Positions 51,801 through 60,119 of a DNA stretch of 64,000 nt are shown here, piece after piece; position 1 is the stretch's first letter, and every line of letters begins with the position of its first letter. A program made the translations under genes and the position numbers. The DNA is from Epiperipatus broadwayi. Its lineage: Eukaryota; Onychophora; Udeonychophora; Euonychophora; Peripatidae. The notes under the pieces are model-generated. The model saw only the letters and a list, made by a program, of their open reading frames with translations, ran no database searches and had not been told where the DNA came from. The stretch is taken from assembly GCA_028023455.1 (NCBI GenBank), contig JAQFVV010000055.1, forward strand, positions 4,930,030 to 4,994,029, in the 5' to 3' direction.

Positions 51801-54800
51801 CTAAAGATGCAATATTGTTTCTCTTCACTCCAAAAACTGTGCATGATGGCATATCTATAATCCCCAAATGTCTGTGGCTTTGCACTTAAAGTATGCCACC
51901 AATCTACGGCCATACCCTTTAAATGATTACAGGCCACTGCAATCTTTTCTTGTTCATTCCATTCATGAAACTGAAACACTTGTTGAAGGCTTTCAAGATG
52001 CGCAGCTGGACTTTCCCAATTATCTGCCATGAAAACTTTTATCTGGATCAATCTTGTACCTTTAAGTTTACTTTGTCTATTTTCAACTTCCTTATAAATT
52101 TGCCCTTCCATCTTGGCTCTCTCTAACAGCTCATTTATTTATATATATATTTGCTTTTATTGTCAGTCTTAGAAAACAATGCCTCTTACTATTTATTTAA
52201 CACTAAGTTTTCCAATCAATCTAAAAGAAAAACGCTATTTAACTATTTATTTATGTCACAAGAAAAAGACTTCTAATATTTATTTTGCTATTTTAAAATA
52301 GAAAATTTAACTACGAAAGCAAACGCTGTTTACTGTTTATTAATTATTTCATATGAAAAGGTAAACAAACTATTTTTATCTTTTTTTTTTTTTTAAATTA
52401 ATCTAAAAACAAATACGATGCTACTTCCTATTTAATAATTATTTGTCATATGAAAAAGACGAACTATATATATTTAACTCTTCAAAAAAAAATTTAACTC
52501 AGACGGAATTTTTAGAAAATACACTATTTATTGTTTTTAAATGATTTCATACAAAAAAAAAACCCTTTCTACCAAACTGCTCATACATGCCACAACTAAC
52601 AAAAACTGATCCCCGCCTACTATATCTTGCCTCTTACACCTAAAATCTTTCTCAACTGTCTAAACAAAATCTCACATGTGCTTGAAAACTCGAAGCTCCA
52701 CGTTGATTGTGCTAAAAATTAATATATATGTAATGGGAGAAAGCTTTAAGATTCACATATACTGGCCACTAGGGCGCCACTAGTCCGAAAATTGGAACTA
52801 GACATTTATTTTAAGGGTGGACAGGATATGCGAACCTGAATGCGCTGGACTAAACTCAGGAAGAAACAAGATATCTTAAATATTGTTTAGACAGTTGAGA
52901 ATAAAAGCACAAAGACAAACGTCAGCCAAATAAATTTAAACAATTTATTAATTTTATTAAAAGTTGGACAATAGAGTAAAGACATATAGCCATGAATACA
53001 AGTGACTTATATTAATATACGCATATTTACCAGAGAGTGCACAAGAGTACGACAAACATGAAGACATTAAACATTTTGGCAGCAAAATTCTCTCACCTAA
53101 AATATAAGAAATGGTTAGGATAATATCTTCTTGCTGGCCAGTTGTAAAACTACAAAAACAAACAACAACTCTAGCTTCCTGAATCAGAGATAATAAAACA
53201 GTTACTGTCCCACCGGAAATCAATGAAACCAGCGCGGACATTCAAGCAGTAGCATTCTAACTACTGTCATTAAAACATCGCAGGACTGCTGTGCATAATA
53301 CTACATTCAAAGTAAACATGGTTGATCTCACATACAAGACAGCAAAAGATATTTGATTATGATCTTACGTAATCCAGAAAGAAATGACTACTTTCAGACA
53401 ACCCGAAGAAATAACTTGGCAAATAGCCAGCAAAAAGATTTTGTTGCTTGCACAAAAAGCGCAAACGAAACATGCTTAAAGATTCTGTATTTTACAACTA
53501 AGGGCAGGTGAATAAATAAAGATTATGAAAACTGCCAATGCGTTTTGTAATAGTTAACGAAATAATCAGGTATATATTAAACATATAAAATACAATCTCC
53601 TAATGCACCCCCTGATAAACGAAAATTGCAAACAAACTGGGAATCTTAAAACTAAAATCCCAAGACACACTTTAAATACTAGAAAAGATAAATACAGATA
53701 ATAAATAATTAATACAACCTTATAACATATCATTAGATTGAGCGGAGATTTAATTAAACGCAATTTATTTACCCTGGCTAGAATAGGAAAAAGTTTAGCT
53801 TACGGTAAGGCAGAATTCTAGTGATTTCATGACGAGTGCGCACTTTTGATAATAGTTCATCTTTCAGGTGATTTCTCTTAACGACAAATGCAAGTGTTGA
53901 GGAAAATTGGGGATCCGGCTTAGGTTAGAGTTTTATGGCATCATGAAAGAACAGTCTAGAGCCCGAGGCTCGTCCTTATTTAAATTAGCAATGCAACTTA
54001 TTGCTTCCAATACGTATAGCAGCGTTTGTTGACATCACGAAGGTGAATTTGAAAAATCTCTTGAATGTTCAAATGAAGTTCCACAGATTAATCCTAGAGC
54101 CTCCTAGAAAAATCAGAAGCTGAAACAAGCACTCTTAAAAACCTTCCTAGTCTCTAGAATAATAGCAACTACCTCCTTTCTGGCGGGCTGTAGTTACCTC
54201 GCTACATTTCCTGCGAAAAACCTTCCTTATTGACAAATTCTATACCTTAGTCAGGGCAAATATTAATTTCCCGCTCAATCCAATTTAAGAATTCCAACCA
54301 GGGATTATTGTAACCAAAATAACAAATACAAAACTAAATCTCCACTTTTAGAATTAACTTTAAAAATGATTAAAAATAAAAGCAACAGAAATATATAATT
54401 AGCAAGCTTACTTGTTTTTAATCAAATTGATTAAAACAGGCGGTGAAAGTAAAGTATTTTTAAATCAATTTTATAAACAAAGTAGTGAAAGTAAACTATT
54501 TTAAATATAAACGCGTATGTGTTTAAATACACGTATGCTTTTTTTTTTTTTTTTAATAATAATAAAAATATTTTAATGACATTTAATGAAAATTAAGTTG
54601 TTTTTCTCTTTTTAAATTTTAGTAATAAAACAACTGAATCGGAAATCAATCCGGTTCAATATATATATATATAAAGGAAAAAGAAATTAATACTATAGCT
54701 AATATGTAATAAATAAGCAATTTATGGCAATGTTATCATTGAATAGGCTCATTAATAACTCTAAAGATAAAATCAGTCATGATAACAAAGATTAACTTGT

Positions 54801-57178
54801 ATATTCTCCTTGGACTGCCAGTTTTGTAATGGCAAAGAGTATGGTGAAACTTGTGCTAGTTTGAAATTGAGAATTTCTGAACACTTTCACTTATATAATA
54901 GACCCAACAAGTCCAGCACTTCTTATAACTTAGTATTCATCAACCATGAGAAGAACAATGGCCACCCTTTTAAATCTGTTGACCCTAAAATCATTTGTCT
55001 TGAGAGCAACAACATTAATTGGTATATTATAAATTCAGTAAATATGATTAATATAAAGGTCAATAGCATTCCCCTTAATAAATATTGGTCATTTAATTTG
55101 ACTGTTTGATTTACACACACATGTATTTACACATGCAAATTTATTAAAATCTATGACCACTTTAACTTATCTTTATATTCAATTGGGAATGCCAATACTT
55201 TCTTGATGATCTCCTATGTCAGTCATGCTTTGACAAAGATACTCATATCAAAAACCTGGCTTAGCAGTTAATAAAAAAATATTAGAAAGACCCACTCTAC
55301 AGAAACTGAAGATTTCTTAATTTATTAATCATTGAATGTATGCTTGTAAAATCTGTTGTATTACCTATTATATGCACATACAATCAATATTATTCCATTT
55401 TTCTACACATTTTACACAATAACAAATACTATTCCACACTTGAAAAGTAATTGGTAATTTTCCAACAATCTTCAGAGGTGTAACATATACCATATATATA
55501 AATAATAAATATAATGATAATTAACCCTTATATACAGTCTTTCAATCTGCAGAAGTACTTTCGGTTAATTTCTTAACCCTCCTCATCTGTTGTTAAATTC
55601 TGCAAATTGAAAGACTGTATATAATAGTTAATTACCATCATATTTATTTTTATTACAATAGTTTTTTTAATTAAGGATATTTTATTTGTATTATATATGT
55701 AATCATGTGGAAGGAAACTGATCTTCAGACATGCGTTATTAGATTGGTATTAAATTTAAATGCACTCACCCAACTATAAGTAAGTGTTTTAAAAGCATAA
55801 GTGATTCACTTATGCTTTTAAAACTTATTGTCAGGTGAATACTTGTAAATTTAATACCAATCTAATAGCATGTCTGAAGATCAATTTCTTTCCACATATT
55901 ACATATATACAAATCGCTAAAATATTTATTATATATATATATATATTCTAATACATTTAATAAGTCCAAAAATAATTAAATGATTCTTTGGGAATCTGAC
56001 TTGTGAATTATCATATTAACATTTTTGGACTTGGTTGATATGTGAATAGGCATATGTATAAAATTATCAAAACAAATTAAACATTCAAAACAAAATTTTT
56101 TATGCATATTAATAGAGTATATTACATTTTTAGGTCAAAACTGACATGTTCAGAAGAAAACAGCTCAACATCATCTCTGTCTGAATCTCCTGAACCCAAG
56201 GCTTCAGAAATAGTAATGGAGGATTATTCATGTGACACAGAATCATCAGAAGAAACATTAGAAATAGCAAAATTAGACGCTGGGAATAATTTGAATAAAC
56301 TACTTGTAAAGAAAAAACATTCACCTGAAAATCACCAAACCCAAACAATTAATGCAATTTATGAAAAAGCTCAAAATATTTTAAGTAGTTCTCCGAAAGT
56401 TCAATATCCAAATGTGAAAAAAAGCAGTCCATCCATTAGTATGCAGCATAGTCCTGAAAAAACAAAACTTTATCAAAATACCCCATATTCTAGTCAAATG
56501 AGTCCTGGTGAGAAAACATTGAATAAATCAAAAATTCCAACATTTTATAGTCCTAAACATAATGTGAAACATAAACCAATGGAAACAACTCCGCAATATA
56601 GAAAAACATCTTTAGAAAAATGTAAACTTTTATCACAAAATAAAAGCAAAAGCTTAGAAAACTTGCCGATTCATCATCTTAAAAAAGAAATATCTCCGGA
56701 TAGTCAAAGCTTGACTGATATTAATAAACAAAAAGTGCAAAATTCATCAAAATTTCCAAATTTACTGCATAGAGGTAAAACTTTTTCCGAAAGCACTTCT
56801 AGTCATGGAAAACATCCTAAACTTGAATCGGGTTTTACTACAAAGTCTTTCAAATCCAGTATTCCTCCTAGTTCTAGAAAACTTTCCCTTACAAGTTGTT
56901 CAGGATTACATAACATATCAAGTTTAAAACCTAGAAAAGGTTCAGTAAGTAGTCCGTTAACTGTTCTTTCTAAAGAAAGTAGTATTGCAAATGATGTAAA
57001 AATTAATTCTGAAAATTTAGAAGTCAAATCTTTAGATAAAACTAAATCTCGCCGGGTATCTAGTCCTATGATTTTGCAATCTGTTAAAAAAGATAGTATC
57101 TCCCAACGAACTTCTAAAATACCTTTACCGTATCATCATAATCTGGAAGCCAAATCTCATTTTAGGGAGCCGCTGTAA
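24732..57178 (+). CDS. GAS2-like (Pigs/GAS2L family) cytoskeletal linker, 3' part of gene
   Basis: Four exons (24732-24839, 34359-34455, 37197-37323, 56134-57178) join in frame to 458 residues and a TAA. Residues 1 to about 75 form the GAR (Gas2-related) domain: [19 protein letters not shown], then [20 protein letters not shown], then DPCRC. Family knowledge: GAR binds microtubules, while an N-terminal CH domain binds actin, so the protein crosslinks the two networks in the cytoplasm. The tail (about 110-458) is disordered-looking and rich in Ser, Lys and Pro. It has many SP/TP sites and three SxIP motifs, which in GAS2L1/2 recruit EB proteins to microtubule plus ends. The CH-domain exons were not found and are presumed to lie left of the window. 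Introns are 9519, 2741 and 18810 bp and are filled with transposons. No exon is broken, so the gene looks intact. Which GAS2L paralogue it is cannot be said. Confidence 0.9.
26193..26471 (-). CDS. Unassigned 92-codon ORF inside the hAT element
   Basis: Open frame downstream of the transposase remnant, containing [18 protein letters not shown] and ending [13 protein letters not shown] do not recognise it. The LLW..RCKLVF pattern faintly recalls C-terminal regions of some non-LTR reverse transcriptases, which would imply a captured LINE fragment. It may not be expressed. Confidence 0.25.
   Translation of the reverse strand: MSRIKANQSKLFNLKECIRKGSYPEIRLSLILDHLLWITRCKLVFNHQNFNPINFMLNNIKKTRTRDSLITPEVIFTMTWDMLDLSSPWPNQ
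26600..27147 (-). pseudogene. hAT transposase C-terminus (ZBED5/SCAND3-like)
   Basis: Frame 26839-27147 encodes [20 protein letters not shown], then [17 protein letters not shown], then [16 protein letters not shown]. The continuation down to about 26600 encodes [20 protein letters not shown] then [20 protein letters not shown], broken by stops. This is the dimerisation (hATC) region as it appears in ZBED5-type transposases. The BED finger and catalytic Asp region are absent. Confidence 0.75.
28150..29940. repeat. Intronic interval with an unclassified repeated segment
   Basis: About 28905-29000 (ACTGGTTTTTTCTCCAAGCT then ATCTCTGAAT) is homologous to about 38930-39020, which lies beside an RTE-like LINE remnant, so it may be that LINE's 3' region. 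The frames on the minus strand (28395-28586 and others) are not recognisable. The rest is AT-rich intron. Confidence 0.35.
29943..30050 (+). repeat. SINE S1
   Basis: CAGTGGTTGAGAGTCAGTCT (A-box side), TTGAATCAATCCCA (B box) and the tail CAAACTTCTTATGAATCCCT then GAGAAA. It lies beside, and opposite to, the decayed hAT gene at 30060-31880. Confidence 0.7.
30060..31880 (-). pseudogene. Decayed ZBED5-like hAT transposase gene
   Basis: Minus-strand translation, frame-hopping: [20 protein letters not shown] at about 31180-31120 (the CTDG motif of ZBED5-type transposases). Frame 30607-30867 holds [15 protein letters not shown] and later [18 protein letters not shown]. At about 30570-30360 are [31 protein letters not shown] and QKEYSSLA, typical of the C-terminal dimerisation part. 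These appear in the right order, but stops and shifts occur throughout, so it is dead. It is a different and longer copy than the hAT at 25772-27383. Confidence 0.7.
31881..32342 (-). mobile_element. Probable 5' terminal region of the ZBED5-like hAT
   Basis: On the minus strand the segment starting at 32342 reads CAACGATCTCGAAGTTGGGG, resembling hAT ends of the CAGNG-TCTCAAA-TGGGG type. A second similar word (ACTTCTCAAACTGGGGACTG) lies inverted at about 32174-32193. The other TIR and the target duplication were not located, so the boundary is tentative. Confidence 0.35.
32830..33700 (+). mobile_element. LINE L-A copy C, 5'-truncated, opposite strand
   Basis: The + strand sequence matches the reverse complement of copy B from GGCAATTCAAGGAGAAAT to the 3' end (AGAGATTCCTGACTTTG at about 33632). 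Translation contains [20 protein letters not shown] and the C-terminal segment, with frameshifts. Frame 33460-33705 covers the last part. It is useful for comparison because it keeps CAA (Gln) where copy B has a stop. Confidence 0.8.
33701..34358. other. Intron sequence with poly-C tract and pogo-like end motif
   Basis: CCCGGATTTTTTGGAT at about 33747 resembles the pogo-like TIR at 5558-5571, and a C12 run lies at about 33797. No matching second end was found. Confidence 0.3.
34359..34455 (+). CDS. GAS2-like exon: second half of GAR domain
   Basis: Acceptor TTTTATTTCAG and donor TTTAG|GTAAAT. 32 codons plus one base. Encodes [20 protein letters not shown] followed by [12 protein letters not shown], the most conserved block of the GAR family. 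Confidence 0.95.
34456..36221. other. Intron 3 of the GAS2-like gene, no clear feature
   Basis: AT-rich. 34980-35110 is less AT-rich (AAAGGAGCCACCTGAAACTA) and may be an old repeat. The 72-codon minus frame at 35633-35851 is lysine-rich and unrecognised. Confidence 0.4.
36222..36328 (-). repeat. SINE S1
   Basis: On the minus strand: GCAGTGGTACAATAACAGCT, B box GGATTGATTCC, then the tail CAAACTTTTTATGAACTCCC then GAGCAATAAA. It is well preserved. Confidence 0.75.
36650..37130 (+). repeat. Diverged direct repeat just upstream of a GAS2-like exon
   Basis: 36716-36810 and 37035-37125 share GAGTATTTCAATTACCTATT followed by AATCTTAATCTCAAAAT or AATCTTGATCTCAAAAT, with a period of about 320 bp. 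No coding content. Confidence 0.5.
37197..37323 (+). CDS. GAS2-like exon: end of GAR domain and linker
   Basis: Acceptor TTTTTTTTGTAG and donor TCAAG|GTAATG; enters in phase 1 and leaves in phase 2. Encodes [20 protein letters not shown] and ends TPVHVTRS. The phases match the exons on both sides, which supports the boundaries. Confidence 0.85.
37430..38840 (-). mobile_element. LTR-like segment with promoter and PBS-like site (minus strand)
   Basis: On the minus strand a core-promoter-like GTATAAAAAGGCAGAGACC (about 38463-38481) is followed, about 800 bp later, by TGGCGCCC (37664-37671), which matches the first bases of lysine-tRNA primer binding sites. Ends near 38838 (TGTACCGTTTATATACGG) and 37480 abut ATAT runs. 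No partner LTR is recognisable. Interpretation as a 5' LTR plus leader is inference. Confidence 0.3.
38890..39850 (-). pseudogene. RTE-like LINE ORF2 C-terminal remnant
   Basis: The minus-strand translation from about 39850 contains [20 protein letters not shown], then NVGKTKIVF, then [15 protein letters not shown], then an IYGSET-type word. This is the RT thumb/C-terminal series of RTE-type retrotransposons (GLKIN..KTK, YLGQII, YGAETW). Several stops follow. The 3' side, 38930-39020, recurs at 28905-29000 and may be the LINE's 3' tail. Confidence 0.55.
39866..40094. other. AT-rich spacer between retroelements
   Basis: No feature recognised. Confidence 0.4.
40095..41919 (+). mobile_element. 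TRIM-like short LTR element
   Basis: Short direct terminal repeats at 40095-40182 and 41793-41919 share TGTTTATCTCTTTTCTTATC through to CAATACCA, so each is TG...CA. The right repeat has an extra tandem copy of about 40 bp. A purine tract, GAGGAGAGGGGGATAAAA (about 41768-41785), sits just before the right repeat, as a polypurine tract would on the + strand. Flanks ATAAC and ATACA are only a partial target duplication. The interior has no gag or pol. It carries four or more degenerate copies of GTAGATTTCTTTTTTCAAA (40375-40660). Confidence 0.55.
43593..44067 (-). pseudogene. Retrotransposon gag remnant
   Basis: Two overlapping minus-strand frames (43834-44067 and 43593-43874). The first encodes [20 protein letters not shown], then [17 protein letters not shown] and [15 protein letters not shown]: the capsid-like Retrotrans_gag pattern, with the WW pair after a helix ending in L.G. 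The second is the continuation after a frameshift and may reach the capsid C-terminal part ([19 protein letters not shown]). No zinc knuckle and no pol follow. Confidence 0.65.
45870..47190. mobile_element. TIR DNA transposon, same family as E1 (copy E3), inside an LTR
   Basis: It interrupts the 5' LTR: the flanking sequence before 45870 and after 47190 is continuous in the other two LTR copies. The left end TGCTTGGTCATTTGATAGCA is mirrored by the right end (inverse GGCTTGGCCACCTGTTGGCA). 46850-47190 matches the right 400 bp of E1 (GAGTGGGGAC, CACAAAACAGG, TAATATTTCTGTGCAATGCC). A minus frame 46572-46835 contains [20 protein letters not shown], partly shared with E2. Repeated poly-A blocks with AACTTTTGGCTCAGTGATG occur three times (46200, 46270, 46440). 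Confidence 0.7.
47718..49956 (-). other. Retroelement-like non-coding stretch in the last intron
   Basis: Starts ATATATAT|TGTACCGGTC; a mirrored CCGGTTCA|ATATATATAT stands at about 54651-54669, so the whole 47718-54658 block could be one insertion. On the minus strand TATAAAGGGCCCAGG (about 49848-49862) looks like a core promoter. A C11 run lies at about 49732-49742. No reading frame was recognised. Confidence 0.3.
49957..50254. repeat. 298-bp direct repeat, copy 1
   Basis: Nearly identical to 51452-51749, from CTTTCAAACTCATTAACTTG to CGAATATGTACATTTAAAT and the final GCACAATCCA. It contains an internal palindrome ATTCATTTTCTAATTAGAAA. The high identity implies a recent duplication or recent LTR-type copying. 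The ends are not TG...CA. Confidence 0.85.
50255..51451 (-). other. Interior between the 298-bp repeats, with PBS-like motif
   Basis: TGGCGCCC occurs on the minus strand at 50723-50730. A paired short repeat occurs at about 51005-51070 and 51105-51165 (AAGGTCTTCAC.T.CTTTGAGG). No coding sequence was recognised. The frames 50243-50434 and 50849-51088 look random. Confidence 0.35.
51452..51749. repeat. 298-bp direct repeat, copy 2
   Basis: Partner of 49957-50254. It directly follows the gag remnant on the minus strand, whose open frame runs on into this repeat. Confidence 0.85.
51750..52111 (-). pseudogene. Second retrotransposon gag remnant
   Basis: The minus frame starting at 52111 encodes [20 protein letters not shown], then [20 protein letters not shown], then [20 protein letters not shown] and HSFW. 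This is a capsid-like Retrotrans_gag domain in the same motif order as the gag at 43834-44067 (HL.SL...F..F, A.NHL.G...WW, PQTF). The frame runs on into the 298-bp repeat (to 51662), where the gag sequence is probably truncated. No pol, protease or zinc knuckle is seen. Confidence 0.7.
52112..54660 (-). mobile_element. Probable 5' LTR and leader of the second gag element
   Basis: On the minus strand, 54658 starts TGAACCGG next to an ATATATAT run. A promoter-like TTTAAATAAGGACGAGC occurs at about 53971-53987, and TGGCGCCCTAGTGGCC at 52764-52779 could be a lysine-type primer binding site. Gag then begins at 52111. This order (LTR, PBS, gag) is right for a minus-strand LTR element, but I could not align a 3' LTR. 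Frames 52957-53241 and 53566-53763 are not recognisable. Confidence 0.35.
54810..55270 (+). pseudogene. Penelope-like GIY-YIG endonuclease remnant
   Basis: Frame 54810-55109 encodes [20 protein letters not shown], then [10 protein letters not shown], then [13 protein letters not shown] and PKIICLES. This matches the GIY-YIG module at the C-terminus of Penelope-like proteins (YIGET, L..R..EH, H....H), with one residue apparently missing in the YIGET core. After 55160, TTGATGATCTCCTATGTCAG and TTTGACAAAGATACTCATAT resemble the post-ORF hairpin tails of these elements. It is a different lineage from the copies at 8-13 kb. No RT is attached. Confidence 0.6.
55504..55649. repeat. Foldback hairpin
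   Basis: ATATACAGTCTTTCAATCTGCAG-type arm at about 55532 mirrored by CTGCAAATTGAAAGACTGTA at about 55600-55619. The outer arms pair ATAATGATAATTAAC with GTTAATTACCATCATAT. Confidence 0.75.
55686..55911. repeat. Foldback hairpin (MITE-like)
   Basis: Perfect centre CATAAGTGATTCACTTATG near 55798-55816, flanked by AAAACTTA/TAAGTGTTTT. The outer arms pair GATCTTCAGACATGC, TATTAGATTGGTATTAAAT and ATGTGGAAGGAAA. It ends about 220 bp before the last GAS2-like exon. Confidence 0.8.
56134..57178 (+). CDS. GAS2-like last exon: Ser/Lys/Pro-rich tail with SxIP motifs
   Basis: Acceptor ACATTTTTAG at 56133; the open frame continues to TAA at 57176-57178. The first part is acidic ([20 protein letters not shown]), the rest basic and Ser-rich. 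Three SxIP motifs stand in basic Ser/Pro context: SKIP at 56528-56539, SSIP at 56855-56866 and SKIP at 57113-57124. Several Ser-Pro sites (SPKVQYP, HSPEK, MSPGEK, YSPKH) are candidate proline-directed kinase targets. The upstream in-frame ATG at 56102 lies in the intron and is not a start. The minus-strand frames here are shadows. Confidence 0.9.
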
Positions 57179-58049
57179 ATATTTACATATCGTGAATTTT
57201 TAAAAAATTCTTAAAGTATTGATTCTTTTGTATGCTTTTATATGTTATATGTATATGTAAAGGTAATTTTTTTTATATACATGCATATATGTGTATACAT
57301 GTGTGTATATTTTGTATGTGTGTTTTTACACACACATACCCTCACATTGGTGCCAAAAATTCCTAGTAAGGGTTAATTGTTTAATGTTTTTTTATATTCT
57401 ATTTAATAATATTATTTGTTTAGAATATTTCTTCAAATTTTATTGATTTATACATTATAATATTCTATTTTTAATCAGAAATACATCGTTTTAGAAATTT
57501 CACACATTTAAGAAAGTCATGGCAATTAAAATTAATTCAAAAATATAAAATTATTTATTTAAGTATTATTGTAAATAGGATAATATGGAACAAAAACAAA
57601 TATATTTGTATGAATATTATATACTCGCATATTCCAGTTAGCCATAGCAAACTGTCTCAACCAAACTAGTACTAACTATACATCATTGTACCATTCCTCT
57701 TTGTTAGAATGCCTACAATGAACATTTAAACTTGGCGATCTCAAACATTAAAAGACAAGCTTTTGACAAATGATATAATTCAGGATCAAATTTAAATTAT
57801 TTTGTGTTGAATATTTGAAATAAAGCAATGTTTACATTCGATTTGAATTTAAACTTAACTTGAATTAGATCACTAGTCAGAAACCTTCTCTACACCCGAG
57901 ATTGCTAGATCAACCAGGCATTCTTACAAAAAATTGCAATACATGATGTTGTCAGTACACAAAAAAAAGGAAGTCATTTCCATTGTCATACATTTAATTT
58001 GAAAATTAAATTTATTGGTAACTTTATATATAATGTAACTATATATATA
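57179..58049 (+). other. 3' UTR and downstream flank of the GAS2-like gene
   Basis: Starts after the TAA. It contains a TA/TG-rich microsatellite-like block (57240-57340). The first good AATAAA is at about 57819-57824; if it is used, the 3' UTR would be about 660 bp. No other feature. Confidence 0.4.
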
Positions 58050-58235
58050 TGGTGGGATTCTTATTATAATAAAGAATAGACATAATGAGATTATATCCAT
58101 GTAAATAGAGATAAGTTTAGTATTTGATGTTGCCAGGAAATTATCAATTACTACTAATTGAAAATTTTTGAGGCTAAACAACTTTTCTCCATTAACCTAT
58201 AACATCTTTTTTGTTATATATATACATAAAGCTGC
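58050..58235. repeat. Half copy of foldback MITE M1 (uninterrupted site)
   Basis: AAAGAATAGACATAATGAGA then TTATATCCATGTAAATAGAG then GATGTTGCCAGGAAAT then CTCCATTAACCTATA matches the arm at 25198-25213 joined directly to 27883-27970, without the 2.7-kb insertion. Confidence 0.75.
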
Positions 58236-60119
58236 TATTACACATGTTTTGTTATAATATTATTCTGATATGTAATAGAAATTTCCATTTTTAAAATAAA
58301 AGGGGGAAAATTAAAAAAAAGATGTGAGAGGCAAGAACATTAGAAAGATTTAAATTAAATAAATAAAATTAGGAAATATTATATTAGACAAAATATGGGA
58401 AATGGAAAGTATAGTGGTATTGTAAAGATTCTTTATAAATGAAGAAATTATGAAGAATATGTAAAAGAAAGAAAAGTTAGGAGAAAAAGATGATAAAGTT
58501 TTAAGGAAGAGAATAATTACTGTCAATTTTAAGTTATATATATATAAAGAGTATAAATAATAGTAAAGATATACAATATCAATTAGTATAAAATTGTTAG
58601 TAAATCAACACATTTCCAAAACAGATTGAATCAGCCCTCTAAGTGTAGGGTTGCCAGATTTGTGAATATCATAACTGGAATAAGGGGGGAGGAATATATG
58701 GCCACTCCCATAATGGAGGAAGCATCCAAGGGAAAAAAGTTTTAAAGGTGTTTTCAATTAGGATAAGAGTCATGTAGAGACAATTGCACTTTGTTACCCT
58801 TCCCTTTTTGTGAATTAACGCAGCCCATTACTTAAAATGAGTAACAGCTTAGGTAATCAAGGGTTCAAAATTGGTATCTCAATAAAAATATATTCTTATC
58901 ATCAATACATTTAGCATAAACTTAAATTTTAATACAAAATAGGGCCTTACCCAAATTAAATATATATAGAAATGACATACACATGCATAGGGGTTTGTTA
59001 GTTCTCCCAATATGATAATGCATTGAGCGATAATAGTAAACGTTTAGTTATCACACTGAACTAACTAAAATTTTGTCAATATAATATTAATCATAGTAAT
59101 TAAGCTTTGTTTAACAATTGTGTTGTTAATGAAATAAGTGAAAAACACAATTTTTGGAATTTTTATTACTTTTTAATAAATTAGAGTATTCAACAGTCCT
59201 GAAGCCTCTTAGCGGGACATAGAAATTTGAAACCTCAAGAGGATATCTGGAAATCTTGTCTAAGTAGGACTAGTTAAAAATGAATAACTAGAACTGGCAA
59301 AATTTAAATGTACAAATCTAACAAAATAATTGTGATATACATGGATAATGAATGTTTATTGAATTTTCCTCAATAAATTGATTATTAATATCAGTTATTA
59401 TTAAATAATCCATGTTAATATTTAGATAGTTACAATGTTGCATGGAATATAGTTAATATATGAACGTGTTTTTTCAATGCTTTTATATAATTTAAGACTT
59501 CTGTACATTTGGACCAAATCTTGTTACTGATTTTTTTACCTACTTCTATCATATGGATTGTCTTCAAATTTTGTACATGTATTTGATTTTGCTGACTATG
59601 CAATATAATAGTGTAATATTTTTTTATGGTTGTCCAGCCTAATAACTGTTGGTAGATGGCATTATATTTTTTAAAAAAATGTTTTCATTTAATTTGAGCA
59701 AGAAATGTAAGAGGCATTTATAGTTAGTCAAAATAGAAAGAAAAAAAGTGAAGATTGATCAAACTAAATACTCTATCATTTCTTGAATTAATTAATTTAT
59801 GGATGCCCAGCTTTTATTAAAAGGGATATATAACAACTAAAATTATGATCCAAGAAAAATTATTTCTTGCTTTTTAATGCATTAGTCCTCAATTTGAATA
59901 AAAGCATTAAAAAATTGTATATATATATTTATATATGTATTAGATAAGCAGTAACTTTCATTTTTTGTTTGGCATTGATGGAATAAACCTAATTGAGCCT
60001 CACTCAAACCTATGTTGGTTGTCCATTGCAATATTAACTATGTGGTCATTATTACTAGAATGTTGAAATTTATACTAAAAGATTTTGTATATGTTCACTA
60101 TTATTTATATTACCTCTGC
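58236..60119. other. Downstream intergenic, AT-rich
   Basis: No gene. 58648-59310 is bounded by GTTGCCAGATTTGTGAATAT and, inverted, TTGCCAGTTCTAGTTATTC, so it could be an old TIR element. GGGTTCAAAATTGG (58860) is B-box-like. Both are weak. Confidence 0.35.

Noticed and set aside
47718-54660. One complete LTR retrotransposon with matching LTRs
   Set aside because: The end words (TGTACCGG and CCGGTTCA at ATATATAT) are suggestive, but I could not align the two terminal regions as LTRs, so only parts are annotated.
56102-56133. ATG at 56102 as the start of a single-exon 358-residue protein
   Set aside because: The first codons lie before a strong splice acceptor (ACATTTTTAG), and the phase matches the upstream GAR exons, so the ORF is the last exon of the GAS2-like gene.
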